Numbered from the stretch's first letter, positions 8,716 through 18,158 are shown. The stretch is DNA of 64,000 nt from Neobacillus piezotolerans (GCF_003362805.1 NZ_QNQT01000003.1:248001-312000); one strand, 5' to 3'. The notes: a model not told the origin generated them from the letters alone. Program-made: numbers and translations.

Positions 8716-10128
8716 ATGTTGGCAAAAATTAGGGTAAGGCTGCAGCCGCTTGTAAGGAATATTAATTTACCGACTGTGTTGAAAACTGCGTTCTTACCAG
8801 GTGACTCCGTTGAACGATTATTCATCGCCACCCAGGTGGGGGAGATTTTTTACATAGGAGACGGAGGCTTACGGACGTTTTTAGACATCCGCCAGCGCAT
8901 TATTAAGCTGGGCCATAAGGGTGGCGAGTATGACGAGCGGGGGCTGGTGGGGCTCGCGTTTCATCCCCAATTTCGCACCAATGGCCTCTTTTATCTTCAC
9001 TATTCAGCAGCCGGCACACAAGGGCCCGGCGCGCTTACTGAAGAATTTCATCCCGATCCATGCAACCCGGGGACGTTGAACCTAAGATGGACAAACAGAG
9101 AAACGCGCTTTGACCATATTGATACCGTTGAAGAATGGATGGTGCCAGCGAATGGCATGCCGCAGAAACGGCGCACTTTACTGAATATACGGAGGCCTTT
9201 TTTCAATCACAATGGCGTCAACAGCCTGAACTTTTCGCCCGAAACAGGCAAACTTGTCTTCACAACCGGGGATGGCGGCGCAGGCTATGACCCATTCAAT
9301 CTCGCCCAGGACGACATGGAAATCGCCGGTAAAATCATTGAAATCGATGTAAGTAAAACCACACCCGTCACCAACCCACCTGTCGTCACGCGCTTCAATG
9401 AACTGCCGCGGCCAATACAGGAAACGCTAACAGTAATCGCCAAAGGGGTCCGGAATATACCAGGCATTTCATATCAGCGGATCGGGCAGCAGTTTATCAA
9501 ATATGTCGGTAATGTCGGACAGGATTTCGCGGAATCCATCTTTTCATTCGTTCAGTATCAGCCAATCCCGGTCACCCGGCTCGTTGAAGCCACCCAAACG
9601 AACACTGAGATCGGCCAAAGCAGGCTAATTAACTTCGGCTGGCGCGGATGGGAAGGCGCGTTTCCAACCCCGGTGATAAAGGGCTGCCCCGGGAATCCCG
9701 GCTCCAACATGCATACATTCGCCTATTACAGCGATGCAGTAACAACATCCGAGAGGCGTATCCCGCCTTTAGTCACTTATCTCCACGATGATGCCCGCCC
9801 TGATAAATTCGCCGGGACCGCACTCACCGGCGTGCAAGCCTATATGGGGACTGCGATCCCCGCTTTAACCGGAAGGGTCGTGTTTATCGACCTGGCCCGC
9901 AAGAAAACCTCGCCTGTTCGAGGCGTTTTAGCTTATTCCCCTCCAAGAACCGACGGGAAACTAAATGAGTATACTGTCATTGAAACGGATAATCCTTTTG
10001 GCTCCCAGCCCGCTCACTATGTCAGCCTCGGAACGAACCTTAACCATACCCGGCTGTATTTAGGGGCTTATCGATCGATGAGCGTGATGAATTTAAACCA
10101 GGGCACCATTTTTGAAATTCTTTCCTGA
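8716..10128 (+). CDS. PQQ-type sugar/sorbosone dehydrogenase-like beta-propeller protein
   Basis: The ATG at 8716 follows AAAGGGGG; the frame is open further upstream without a ribosome site. The 470-residue protein shows repeated blade motifs of the GSDH/HHIP-like propeller: ERLFIATQVGEIFYI, GLVGLAFHPQF, NHNGVNSLNFSPETGKLVFT followed by a GDGG, and INFGWRGWEG. The family includes soluble quinoprotein glucose dehydrogenases that oxidise sugars with PQQ. No signal peptide is visible, and no PQQ synthesis genes are nearby, so the true cofactor and substrate are uncertain. It has its own terminator. Confidence 0.75.
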   Translation: MLAKIRVRLQPLVRNINLPTVLKTAFLPGDSVERLFIATQVGEIFYIGDGGLRTFLDIRQRIIKLGHKGGEYDERGLVGLAFHPQFRTNGLFYLHYSAAGTQGPGALTEEFHPDPCNPGTLNLRWTNRETRFDHIDTVEEWMVPANGMPQKRRTLLNIRRPFFNHNGVNSLNFSPETGKLVFTTGDGGAGYDPFNLAQDDMEIAGKIIEIDVSKTTPVTNPPVVTRFNELPRPIQETLTVIAKGVRNIPGISYQRIGQQFIKYVGNVGQDFAESIFSFVQYQPIPVTRLVEATQTNTEIGQSRLINFGWRGWEGAFPTPVIKGCPGNPGSNMHTFAYYSDAVTTSERRIPPLVTYLHDDARPDKFAGTALTGVQAYMGTAIPALTGRVVFIDLARKKTSPVRGVLAYSPPRTDGKLNEYTVIETDNPFGSQPAHYVSLGTNLNHTRLYLGAYRSMSVMNLNQGTIFEILS

Positions 10129-10166
10129 TAGACATTCCTCTTAAGACCAAAGCATATCCACTTATC

Positions 10167-10216
10167 AAAAAACTCTTCCAAAACAGGCGATCATCGCCGT
10201 TTTAGAGGAGTTTTTT
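10167..10216 (+). terminator. Intrinsic terminator
   Basis: AAACTC-TCC-AAAAC-GGCGAT pairs with ATCGCC-GTTTT-GGAGTTT, followed by a T run. Confidence 0.8.
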
Positions 10217-10366
10217 GCTTATTAAAGCGTAAAGTTCCGAATAATCCCATGGCCCACTCTTTGGGCGTTGTCCCCTTTTCCCAAAAGAACGGGCCCGACA
10301 GGCTTCAGCATAAATTTCCAAATCAGAAACAAAATACATATACGCCAATGAAAGGTTTTGGTTTGG

Positions 10367-11671
10367 ATGAGAAATTTTTTAACGGAGCTATCGGAAAGGT
10401 TTCAAGAGAATCGGGATTTTTTCAAGGAACCTTTTATGCTGGGGAACAACAAGGTTTATCTTATTGGCCTTAATTCCATCGTCGATCTTTTGAAAACAAA
10501 AGAGGCGATAGTGGAGTTTGGCGAAAATAGTGTACTGGAGTTTACAAAAACCAAGGACTATGAAGCTGCTGCAACTAAGGCGGCTTTGGAAATTCTTGAA
10601 GGAAAACTGATCATTTGCTCGGCAGATAATAAGGGTTTTACTTCGTTTAAAGCTGTGCGAAAACAACTAGTACGTTCTGTATCCAATCCGGTAACCGAAA
10701 ATACAGTGATGGGCTCGCAAGATGCATTTATTGAGGATATGCGGACCAATCTTGGCATCATCCGAGAAAAGCTTGTTGCCGGGGACCTTGTTATCCGGGG
10801 CTTTACCTTTGGCAAAACACAGGTAAAAAGAGTTTCTGTCCTCTATCGGAAGGAAACGGCGGATCCGAAACTGGTTGGGAAAATCATTGCCAGTTTAGAG
10901 AAAAGCAAGGACAAGGACATTAATTTTGTCCAGGATCTTAATAAAGTCTTGGACGTAGGCAAATTCAATTTGTTGTCCCATTATCATATTGTCGAGATGC
11001 CAACGGAGACGGTAAGCTCCCTTAATAACGGAAGGGTGGCCCTCTTTATGGAAGGGTTTCCCTTTGCGGTAATCATCCCTCATTTATTCATTGATATGTT
11101 TGCTCATATCAATGATTTAAACCATTCGTTCATCACGATGAATGTCGTTCGACTGATCCGTATTGCCGGTGCCCTTACCACTCTGACGCTGCCGGGATTA
11201 TATGTGGCATTGGTATCCGTGAATCCGGAAGCACTGAAGATTGAACTCGCCCTTTCCATTGCAAAGAGCAGGATAGGTGTGCCTTATCCCGCTTTCGTCG
11301 AGATCTTTATCATGCTTCTGATTCTTGAGTTGATCCAAGAAGCAATCATCCGCCTTCCGAAGACAATCGGTCCGACCATCACCATGGTAGGAGGGATTAT
11401 CATTGGCCAGGCAATCGTCCAGGCAAGGCTTGTCAGCAATATCCTTATCATAATTATTTCGGCAACCGTCATCGCAAACTCGACCGTGACAGGTGCCCAG
11501 AACATGTATACACTGCGGGTTTTAAAATACGTCGTCATGCTTATTGCCGCAGTTTACGGAATCCTGGGCATCATGATGGCCCTGGTCTTTATTTGCGGCT
11601 ATCTCTCAAGCAAGTCGACATTTGGAATCCCATATGTATCAGGCATTAAAGGCGGAGCGAAAAATGGATAA
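10367..11671 (+). CDS. GerA-family spore germination protein, A subunit
   Basis: This is the A subunit of a nutrient germinant receptor in the spore inner membrane. The N-terminal soluble domain runs to about residue 240. It contains the family motif NPVTENTVMGSQDAFIEDM and is followed by about five membrane segments, including GALTTLTLPGLYVALVSVNP and RLPKTIGPTITMVGGIIIGQ. The product is 434 residues, somewhat shorter than the usual 470-500, because the extreme N-terminus is brief. The start at ATG 10367 is the best guess; a TTG at 10358 is possible. The next gene overlaps its end by eight bases, indicating translational coupling. Forespore sigma-G expression is expected from the family, but no clear promoter was recognised. 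Confidence 0.9.
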   Translation: MRNFLTELSERFQENRDFFKEPFMLGNNKVYLIGLNSIVDLLKTKEAIVEFGENSVLEFTKTKDYEAAATKAALEILEGKLIICSADNKGFTSFKAVRKQLVRSVSNPVTENTVMGSQDAFIEDMRTNLGIIREKLVAGDLVIRGFTFGKTQVKRVSVLYRKETADPKLVGKIIASLEKSKDKDINFVQDLNKVLDVGKFNLLSHYHIVEMPTETVSSLNNGRVALFMEGFPFAVIIPHLFIDMFAHINDLNHSFITMNVVRLIRIAGALTTLTLPGLYVALVSVNPEALKIELALSIAKSRIGVPYPAFVEIFIMLLILELIQEAIIRLPKTIGPTITMVGGIIIGQAIVQARLVSNILIIIISATVIANSTVTGAQNMYTLRVLKYVVMLIAAVYGILGIMMALVFICGYLSSKSTFGIPYVSGIKGGAKNG

Positions 11672-12743
11672 GACCCTTCAGGTTACACTGGCCTATCTTA
11701 TAACAAATTTGGCTCTCATTTTTTTCGTCTACCCTGAAAAAATTATCGGTTCTACGAATGAAGGGCACTGGCTGCCGATTTTGATAGGGGTGCTGTTCCA
11801 CTACCTGGTTCTCGCGCTGTATTTAATCGGGCTTTCCTATTTCCCGAATCAGGATGTGACCAGGATTTTTTTAGGAAGCAGCAAGTTGGTGGCTCTGATC
11901 ATCCTCCCCCCTGCCGCCATATATTTCATTGGATCGACGCTGATCCTTCTAAGGGCGTATTCTGAAATCGCAACAATTGTCTTTTTAGGGACCACCCCAG
12001 TATGGGCCATCATTCTTTTGCTGACGCTCATCCCTTTGTTTCTTGCCTATAACGGGATTGAAACCATCCTAAGGACAACTTCCCTGCTTTCAATTATCTT
12101 TCTGCCGCTCATACTGGTCATGTTTGCCCTTTCCTTTAAGGACAGCAATGTTTACTATGCATTCCCATTACAAGGCATGGACTGGGGATTTCTAAAATCG
12201 GCTTCTTTTTACTCAAGTACCTTTGCCTATATCATAGGGTTTATCTTTCTCGGTTTTCTTCCGCCTTCGGTCCAATTCCAAAAAAAGAGGCTGTTTTTTT
12301 CAGCTTTATTGCTCATACCTTTTTTCATCTTATCCGTTTATATTCCGCTCATGGGATTTGGACAGGAAACGAGCCGGAAACTCATGTACCCTTATATCTC
12401 TAAACTCGATTCCATCCAGGTGGATTGGCTTGTATTCGATAGGGTCACGGTTTTTTTTCTGTTATTCCTTTACACATTCGTCGTCATTTTAATTTCGCTA
12501 ATAGCTTGGAGTACTATACAGGTCGCACATATTTATGTGAAACGGATCAGGCAAAATCATCTTTGGACGTATATTGGTTTTTCAGCAGCCCTTTTCTTCG
12601 GGGCTATGGCCATTCCCAACTGGGATGCGGTTGATCGACTGCTGTTATCGAAAGCCCCGTTAAGGTTTTATGTAGGGATAAGCATTCCGATTGCCCTCAT
12701 TTTGCTTGGAAGGAGGAAGAAAAGACTGGATGAAAAAATGTAG
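11664..12743 (+). CDS. GerB-family spore germination permease
   Basis: This is a ten-helix APC-like permease of 359 residues, the B subunit of the germinant receptor. Typical features are the N-terminal VTLAYLITNLALIFFVYPEK segment and the middle TTPVWAIILLLTLIPLFLAYNGIETI. The ATG at 11664 follows GGCGGAG and lies inside the end of the A-subunit gene. B subunits bind nutrient germinants in characterised receptors; the ligand here cannot be predicted. Confidence 0.9.
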   Translation: MDKTLQVTLAYLITNLALIFFVYPEKIIGSTNEGHWLPILIGVLFHYLVLALYLIGLSYFPNQDVTRIFLGSSKLVALIILPPAAIYFIGSTLILLRAYSEIATIVFLGTTPVWAIILLLTLIPLFLAYNGIETILRTTSLLSIIFLPLILVMFALSFKDSNVYYAFPLQGMDWGFLKSASFYSSTFAYIIGFIFLGFLPPSVQFQKKRLFFSALLLIPFFILSVYIPLMGFGQETSRKLMYPYISKLDSIQVDWLVFDRVTVFFLLFLYTFVVILISLIAWSTIQVAHIYVKRIRQNHLWTYIGFSAALFFGAMAIPNWDAVDRLLLSKAPLRFYVGISIPIALILLGRRKKRLDEKM

Positions 12744-13806
12744 GATATTTTTTCATGGATTGATTAGTATCGCCATGATCATTTCCTTGGCGGGTTGCTG
12801 GCAAATTAAAGACATCAACCATCGATCACTGCCGGTCATTATGGGGATTTCGAAAGAAGGGGACCACTTTAGAGTCATGCTGGAAATCCCCATCCCGACC
12901 CAAGGCATGAGGAAACAAGTCACCATAAAAGGACGCGGAAAAACCATTTCAAAAGCACTCGAGGATATTCGGAATAATACGGAAGCCAGCCTCGACCTTC
13001 TTCACCTGAGGGTACTTGTTTTCGATAAAAGGATGGTAAAGGAAGGAATAAGGGAACCGATTTCGACCTTTTTACGGAACAGGGATGTTTCAAACAAAAC
13101 ATTGGTTGTGTATTGCGATGAAGATATGGATGCTTTTTTTGAATCACTTAATCGAAATATTAAAGAAAAAGGAACAGCCTTATATGACTTTTTCGAAAAG
13201 TATGCGGGTTGGACCCCCAAGCTTCCGCTAACACGGTTATCCGATGTCTATCGGAGCCTCCAAAGTTATACCGAGGATATTCTTTTGCCAAAAGTCAGGA
13301 GCGGAGAGAGCTCAACACTTGAATACAAGGGCGCGGCACTGCTTAAAAATGGGAAATTGGTCACAACACTAAACCCGAAGGAAACCTTCCTGGTGAATGC
13401 CATCCACCGGCAAAGCGTCTCCGGAAACATCGAAGTCATGAACCATGCAAACGTCATGATTGTCAGCAATAAGGTCTACACCAAGGCCCGGATGAAGAAT
13501 GGAATTCCGTATCTGAACGTTACGATCAAATATAAAATTGTTGTTCAGGAAGTCAAAGATAAACCCTCAAAAACTTTTATAAATAAGGAACTTGAAGATG
13601 TATTGACAGCGCGGTTCTACAAACTGACCAAGAAATCGCAGGCAAAGCAGGTTGATCCGTTAGGGCTTGGCAACTTTTTCAGGAGCAAACTATCGTACGA
13701 CGAATTAAAGCGGTGGAAAAGCCACTACTACTCTTTGCTAAAGGTTAACTATGAAATCAAGAGCGAAATTCAGAACATCGGGAATCTCAAGACTACGTCG
13801 GAATAA
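12730..13806 (+). CDS. Ger(x)C-family spore germination lipoprotein
   Basis: The ATG at 12730 follows GGAGGAAG and overlaps the permease gene by 14 bases. The first 23 residues are a lipoprotein signal with lipobox LAGC (Cys23), so the mature protein is anchored to the outer face of the spore inner membrane. The 358-residue product carries GerC signatures such as GCWQIKDINHRSLPVIMGIS near the start and LLKNGKLV in the middle. It completes an A-B-C receptor operon. Confidence 0.92.
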   Translation: MKKCRIFFHGLISIAMIISLAGCWQIKDINHRSLPVIMGISKEGDHFRVMLEIPIPTQGMRKQVTIKGRGKTISKALEDIRNNTEASLDLLHLRVLVFDKRMVKEGIREPISTFLRNRDVSNKTLVVYCDEDMDAFFESLNRNIKEKGTALYDFFEKYAGWTPKLPLTRLSDVYRSLQSYTEDILLPKVRSGESSTLEYKGAALLKNGKLVTTLNPKETFLVNAIHRQSVSGNIEVMNHANVMIVSNKVYTKARMKNGIPYLNVTIKYKIVVQEVKDKPSKTFINKELEDVLTARFYKLTKKSQAKQVDPLGLGNFFRSKLSYDELKRWKSHYYSLLKVNYEIKSEIQNIGNLKTTSE

Positions 13807-14007
13807 GGAGGATTTGATTTGATTTGCTTGGGGGCTGTCTGGCGGGATTTGTGGGAGTTGAGTTGAGCGGGGTATATTTATGGAGTCGTTTTTGCGAAAG
13901 CTTGGACAAAGGCAAGTTCCTACCGGGGCCAAGGTTTTGCGTGGCGGGAGGGTATTTGCTAGTTATGTAGGTTGAAATAAATTTTCACACAATTGGTTTG
14001 GAAAGTT

Positions 14008-14362
14008 AGTTGATTGGAGCGGAGGGCACCTACTCCTCGAAAATCCTCAATTATGCTAACGCATAATTTCGTGCGAGGTAAGTTCAATGAAGCCTTCCTT
14101 TGTGCTATCGCATCTCCTTCGTGGAAAGCTTATTCAGGGAAGCTGTTTGTCCTGCGGGATGCAGAGGCGAGGTGGAGACCCCACAGGCGCTAGCGCCGAG
14201 GAAGCTCCTAACTGCTCCTGCGCCAAAGAATATTCGAAGCTGTTTTCTTCAGCTCGTCGAAAAGCCCTTGATGTTTTTCGAGAAGTTTTATTCATGGTGT
14301 AAATTCTATGCAGTTGCTTTGACGCCCCGTGGAAAGCGTGTGCAAGGAGCGGAAATCAACCA
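14008..14362. repeat. GC-rich Bacillaceae dispersed repeat, expanded copy
   Basis: The ends match the common element seen at 58.9 kb: AGTTGATTGGAGCGG at the left and GGAGCGGAAATCAACC at the right, with an inner GGAGACCCCACAGGCG...GCCGAGGAAGCTCC core. The usual element is about 130 bases. Here two extra stretches of roughly 100 bases each separate the ends from the core. The surrounding gap 13807-14722 has no gene that I can support; a 31-codon ORF near 13880 is not convincing. Confidence 0.55.
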
Positions 14363-14442
14363 CAATGTTCCTGAAGAATATACAATTTTTTAATCCAACC
14401 AATATAGGTTTTTCCTTTGAGTAAGTATTGGTCGATGGGCAT

Positions 14443-14603
14443 TGTCACTCAGCGGGATTTGAGTGACACCTATTCCGGATTTTGCCGTACAATGTCACTC
14501 AACGGAATTTGAGAGACTTCCTTTCCGGATTTTGCCCGTACAATGTCACTTAACAGGATTTGAGTGACACCTATTCCGGAATACGCCCAATCTTTGTCAC
14601 TCT
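14443..14603. repeat. Tandem dyad repeat, about 3.5 units of 50-51 bp
   Basis: Each unit has TGTCACTCA, eight bases, then TGAGTGACA, followed by a spacer containing TTCCGGATTTTGCC. Unit starts are at 14443, 14493, 14544 and 14595 (half). Unit 2 has lost one arm (GAGAGACT). The layout matches the larger array at 29 kb. Confidence 0.8.
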
Positions 14604-14651
14604 AAGTGTATATCTATGGGACCACACATCAAAATAATGGAAATAAGCAAT

Positions 14652-14705
14652 AGGACGGTTCTGCCGCTTCATTCGAACCCCGAATGAAACACTGGAACCG
14701 TCCCC
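14652..14705. terminator. Dispersed palindrome copy 4, terminator of the 14.7-19.6 kb operon
   Basis: GGACGGTTC and GGAACCGTCC enclose the inner stem TTCATTCG/CGAATGAA, the same inner stem as copy 1. On the minus strand it follows the stop of the last operon gene at 14723. Confidence 0.7.
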
Positions 14706-14722
14706 ACCTTCAGGTACTAAAT

Positions 14723-15178
14723 CTAAATAACCCCTTGTATCCGCAAAATAATTTCTGCAATAATCGCAGATCCAAGATAGCTGCCTATTAGGACACACAT
14801 GCCGATGATGATTGTTTTCCAGCCGAGCTTTGCGAAGTCTGTCCAAGAGCGGCCAATGGAGATGCCTGCATAGGCAAGAATTGGTGTAGCGATGGCTAAC
14901 AGATTTACTTGTGCCGTCCACTCCACAATCTTTTCTTGAAACGGCATGCCTGGAATGGTGATAATAAATCCGAGAATTCCGATGTAGGCAACGCTCGGAA
15001 TCTTTTTAAACGGCAGGGCTTTATGAATAATCAATCCTATCAAACCGAGTCCTACTAATACAAGCAGTCCCGGAAGTGCGGCAAGCGGCATAACCTCATA
15101 ACCAATCCAGTTCCCTACAAGAACTAATAATGAAACAATGATGAATAATACGACCCATTCTTGTATGCTTTTTAACAT
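14723..15178 (-). CDS. Small integral membrane protein, partner of DUF3100-type protein
   Basis: The 151-residue protein has about five hydrophobic segments, for example VVLFIIVSLLVLVGNWIGY and LPGLLVLVGLGLIGLIIH. It starts seven bases after the DUF3100-type gene with an AAGGGGGC site. The pair probably forms one transporter, split into large and small subunits, for the substrate handled by the upstream enzymes. I do not recognise a named family for the small subunit. Confidence 0.75.
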   Translation of the reverse strand: MLKSIQEWVVLFIIVSLLVLVGNWIGYEVMPLAALPGLLVLVGLGLIGLIIHKALPFKKIPSVAYIGILGFIITIPGMPFQEKIVEWTAQVNLLAIATPILAYAGISIGRSWTDFAKLGWKTIIIGMCVLIGSYLGSAIIAEIILRIQGVI

Positions 15179-15184
15179 TGGATA

Positions 15185-16003
15185 TTATGCCCCCTTAGTG
15201 TTCGCTTCAACTTCTTTTTTGCTTTTCATTCTCGATAGAACATTATACAGTTTTTCAGTTAACGGCAAACCGATTAAAATACTCGCGTATAATCCAGTAA
15301 CTGATGTTAAAAGGTTGCTTGCTCCGGAAAAGGCAGCAATTTCGTCCGCCATTTCCGGATAAGCTGCTACTAGCGGCCCAAGTGAAGCAGCAGCCATACT
15401 GCCGCTTCCTATACCGGATGCCATCCCAAATGAGTAGGGATGAAGAGGCGTGGCTGTCGCTAAAAACCCTGAAATGAGCCCTAAGAAGATCGATCCAAAG
15501 ACTGTACCGAAAATATAAATGGCCATTACCCCGCGTCCCTCTGGAGAAGAAAGACCGTATTTATCCGTGATAAGCGCCAGGTTGGGTTCACGGCCAATTG
15601 AATGTGTCATCCCAATACTTTCTCTCTTTAAACCTAGTAAAACGGCTATCGGTAAAGCGAGTATAATTGTACCCAGGTTTCCAATCTCCTGGAGAATGAG
15701 TGCCGGACCTGCTTCTATTAGCAAGGGTAGAGCAGGGCCTGCTTGAACCCCGAATTTTGCGATTAATAGAGTTAGGGTAATAAACACGAGATTTTCAGCA
15801 TTCTCGGACTGTTTTTTGCTAACAGCCGGCGTAAAATAGACGGCAATTCCGATGATGACGGCATACAGCATCGGCAACAATAAAATAACCCCTGCTCCAA
15901 CTGGAATTTTATGTGTGCCAATAAGTTCAGCAATAACGACAATGGCGAGTACGGTAAGATGCAAGCGCCAATCCTTCCATAGATTCGCAGCATTTTCACT
16001 CAT
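15185..16003 (-). CDS. DUF3100-type membrane protein (putative transporter)
   Basis: The 272-residue protein has about eight membrane segments with Gly-rich loops (SFGMASGIGSGSMAAASLG, EPNLALITDKYGLSSPEGRG). The overall sequence agrees with DUF3100 membrane proteins as I know them. The position after an M20 amidohydrolase and two dehydrogenases suggests uptake or export of an N-acyl or amino-acid-like compound. The start is supported by GAAGGGAAC just upstream. Confidence 0.7.
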   Translation of the reverse strand: MSENAANLWKDWRLHLTVLAIVVIAELIGTHKIPVGAGVILLLPMLYAVIIGIAVYFTPAVSKKQSENAENLVFITLTLLIAKFGVQAGPALPLLIEAGPALILQEIGNLGTIILALPIAVLLGLKRESIGMTHSIGREPNLALITDKYGLSSPEGRGVMAIYIFGTVFGSIFLGLISGFLATATPLHPYSFGMASGIGSGSMAAASLGPLVAAYPEMADEIAAFSGASNLLTSVTGLYASILIGLPLTEKLYNVLSRMKSKKEVEANTKGA

Positions 16004-16042
16004 GTTCCCTTCCCCCTTTTCAAATTTTTATTACAAAACAAA

Positions 16043-17236
16043 TCAGCCTACCGCCTCTTTTGCGTGAATTTTCATATATTCCAACGTTGCTTTTCCAAGT
16101 ATTTTAGCTGCAATTAACAGTGAACGCTCATCAATATCGAATTTAGGGTGATGATGTGGGTATGAGTCCTTCCACTCCGGGTTCTCTGCTCCTGTAAAAA
16201 AGAAAGTACCTTTTACATGCTGAAGGTAGTAAGCATAATCCTCCCCGCCCATGACTGGTTCCGTTTCGGCAACCTTCTCCACACCGGGAACATTTTCTGC
16301 CAGCTTTGCAACAAATTCTGTTTCTTCCATATGATTGATCAGGGTTGGGTAGCCGCGCGTATACGTAAACTCATAGTCGGCACCATTCACTTCACAAGTT
16401 CCGCGAACAACTCTTTCCATTTCTTTTTCAATAAAAGTGCGCGTCTCTTCTTTAAAAGTCCGAACCGTACCGATCATTTCGGCAGTATCCGCAATGACAT
16501 TGTACGGATTTTTAGCTTCGAATGAAGTTACCGATACAACCGCAGAATCCAAAGGGTCTATCTTCCGGCTAACAATTTGCTGGAGATTGTTAATGAGCTG
16601 GCCTCCGACTACGATGCTATCAATCGTTTGATGCGGATAGGCGCCATGGCCTCCCCGCCCTTGGATTTTAATATCAAACCGGTCGGGAGCAGCTTGAATA
16701 GCGCCCACCCGATAGCCGATTTCACCAAGAGGCATCTGTGCCTGTAAATGCGTACCGAAAATCACATCGACCCCATCCAGGCAGCCATCTTCAATCATCG
16801 AAATCGCACCGCCTGGAGGCAATTCCTCCGCATGCTGATGGATAAAGACAACCGTACCGTCCAACTCTGACTTCATCCCATTCAAAACCTTAGCCAGGCC
16901 GAGTAATGTGGCAGTATGGCCGTCATGGCCGCAAGCATGCATCACCCCGGCATTTTTCGATTTAAATGGCAAATCTGTTTGTTCAACAATCGGAAGTGCA
17001 TCAAAATCTGCCCGCAATGCTACAGTTGGTCCCGGACGGTCTCCCTTTAAATAGGCAACAACCCCATTGCCACCTACACCTGTCCGGACTTCGTGACCTA
17101 GTCCGCGATGGTAATCGGCAATGTATTCGGCTGTTTTTACTTCCTCGAAAGATAACTCCGGATATTCATGCAAATATCTGCGAATGCAAACTAGTTCATC
17201 ATATATTTCATCCAGCTTTTCAAAAAAATCCTTCAT
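16043..17236 (-). CDS. M20-family amidohydrolase (N-acyl amino acid / hippurate type)
   Basis: The 397-residue protein has the standard length of M20D enzymes. Metal-site motifs are present: HEYPELSFEE near residue 24, MHACGHDGHTA near residue 97, and HQHAEELPPGG near residue 133. The catalytic Glu pair lies in the last of these. A small dimerisation lid (GRGGHGAYPH) is intact. The enzyme removes an acyl group from an N-acyl amino acid or similar amide. GGAGGAATC precedes the start. It is the third gene of a five-gene operon, so its product probably feeds, or derives from, the reductase and aldehyde dehydrogenase steps. Confidence 0.88.
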   Translation of the reverse strand: MKDFFEKLDEIYDELVCIRRYLHEYPELSFEEVKTAEYIADYHRGLGHEVRTGVGGNGVVAYLKGDRPGPTVALRADFDALPIVEQTDLPFKSKNAGVMHACGHDGHTATLLGLAKVLNGMKSELDGTVVFIHQHAEELPPGGAISMIEDGCLDGVDVIFGTHLQAQMPLGEIGYRVGAIQAAPDRFDIKIQGRGGHGAYPHQTIDSIVVGGQLINNLQQIVSRKIDPLDSAVVSVTSFEAKNPYNVIADTAEMIGTVRTFKEETRTFIEKEMERVVRGTCEVNGADYEFTYTRGYPTLINHMEETEFVAKLAENVPGVEKVAETEPVMGGEDYAYYLQHVKGTFFFTGAENPEWKDSYPHHHPKFDIDERSLLIAAKILGKATLEYMKIHAKEAVG

Positions 17237-17252
17237 ACAAGATTCCTCCCGG

Positions 17253-18131
17253 TTATTCCATCATCTCTTTCAAAACACTATAAACCGCCGATGAGTCCTC
17301 CTGGCCCTTTCCTTTGTTCCTTCCCAAATGGAACAGCTGATGCGTCATATCACTGACAAAAGTGGGAATGTTCGAATCCTCTGCCAATTGTCGATACAAG
17401 TGGATATCCTTCGCCATATTTGCAAGTGAGAATTTTACTTGATTAAACGATTCGCCCAATATATTGACGCCAAATACATCCATCGCCCGCGTCTGCCCCG
17501 ATCCTTTTTGGAGGATACCGGCAAGCTTTTCCTTTGTAACCCCCGACCTTTCCCCAGTTAAAAAGGCTTCACTTAATAAAGCAATGACACCTGCCACCAC
17601 CATATTGTGGCATAGCTTAACGGTTTGTCCCGCTCCGCTCTTCCCAACATATTCGATATGCCTTCCGACTGATTGCAAAACCGGCAAAATCCCGGGATAA
17701 TCCTCTTCATTCCCGCCAACCATAATCGTTAATGTCCCATTCGCAGCTCCTTCTGGGCCTCCGCTCAGAGGACAGTCGAAAAACAAAACACCCATCCCAG
17801 CAGCAATCCTATGGAGTTCGCTTGTCAGTTTTACGTCATTCGTACTCATGTCCAAAATGAACGATCCTTTTTTCATTTTAAAAAGAACGCCTTTTTGGTC
17901 ATGCAAAAGAGTATCGCGAATGACCTCGGGTGAGGCAAGGGATAAAATTAAATAGTCAACCTCGCTTGCCATTTCGTCAGGACTTGTACAGGAAATCGCT
18001 CCAAGACTGGTTAATTCCTTTACGGCATCCGGATTAATATCATAGACTAACACCTGGTAGTGATGCTTAAGTAAGTTTTTAGCGATTCCTTTTCCCATCA
18101 GTCCGCATCCAATTACACCAACCTTGGCCAT
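17253..18131 (-). CDS. NAD(P)-dependent beta-hydroxyacid dehydrogenase (3-hydroxyisobutyrate dehydrogenase family)
   Basis: This is a 292-residue Rossmann protein. The dinucleotide motif GVIGCGLMGKGIAKNL opens the protein, followed by the substrate motif DCPLSGGPEGAANGTLTIMV and the catalytic-lysine segment GAGQTVKLCHNM (about residue 170). These enzymes interconvert beta-hydroxyacids and semialdehydes, which suits the aldehyde dehydrogenase encoded just upstream. The exact substrate (3-hydroxyisobutyrate, tartronate semialdehyde or another) cannot be read from the sequence. A strong GGAGGGAGTGGG site precedes the start. Confidence 0.87.
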   Translation of the reverse strand: MAKVGVIGCGLMGKGIAKNLLKHHYQVLVYDINPDAVKELTSLGAISCTSPDEMASEVDYLILSLASPEVIRDTLLHDQKGVLFKMKKGSFILDMSTNDVKLTSELHRIAAGMGVLFFDCPLSGGPEGAANGTLTIMVGGNEEDYPGILPVLQSVGRHIEYVGKSGAGQTVKLCHNMVVAGVIALLSEAFLTGERSGVTKEKLAGILQKGSGQTRAMDVFGVNILGESFNQVKFSLANMAKDIHLYRQLAEDSNIPTFVSDMTHQLFHLGRNKGKGQEDSSAVYSVLKEMME

Positions 18132-18158
18132 ACTCCCACTCCCTCCTCATTAAATTTT

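Noticed and set aside
10249..10473. 74-codon plus-strand ORF before and inside the GerA-type gene
   Set aside because: It overlaps the start of a clear gerA homologue in another frame, lacks a ribosome site and has no family resemblance.
13880..13975. 31-codon ORF after the germination operon
   Set aside because: Weak ribosome site and no recognisable features; probably chance.
14100..14393. 97-codon ORF in the expanded GC-rich repeat
   Set aside because: It lies wholly in repeat DNA, with no ribosome site and no protein-like pattern.
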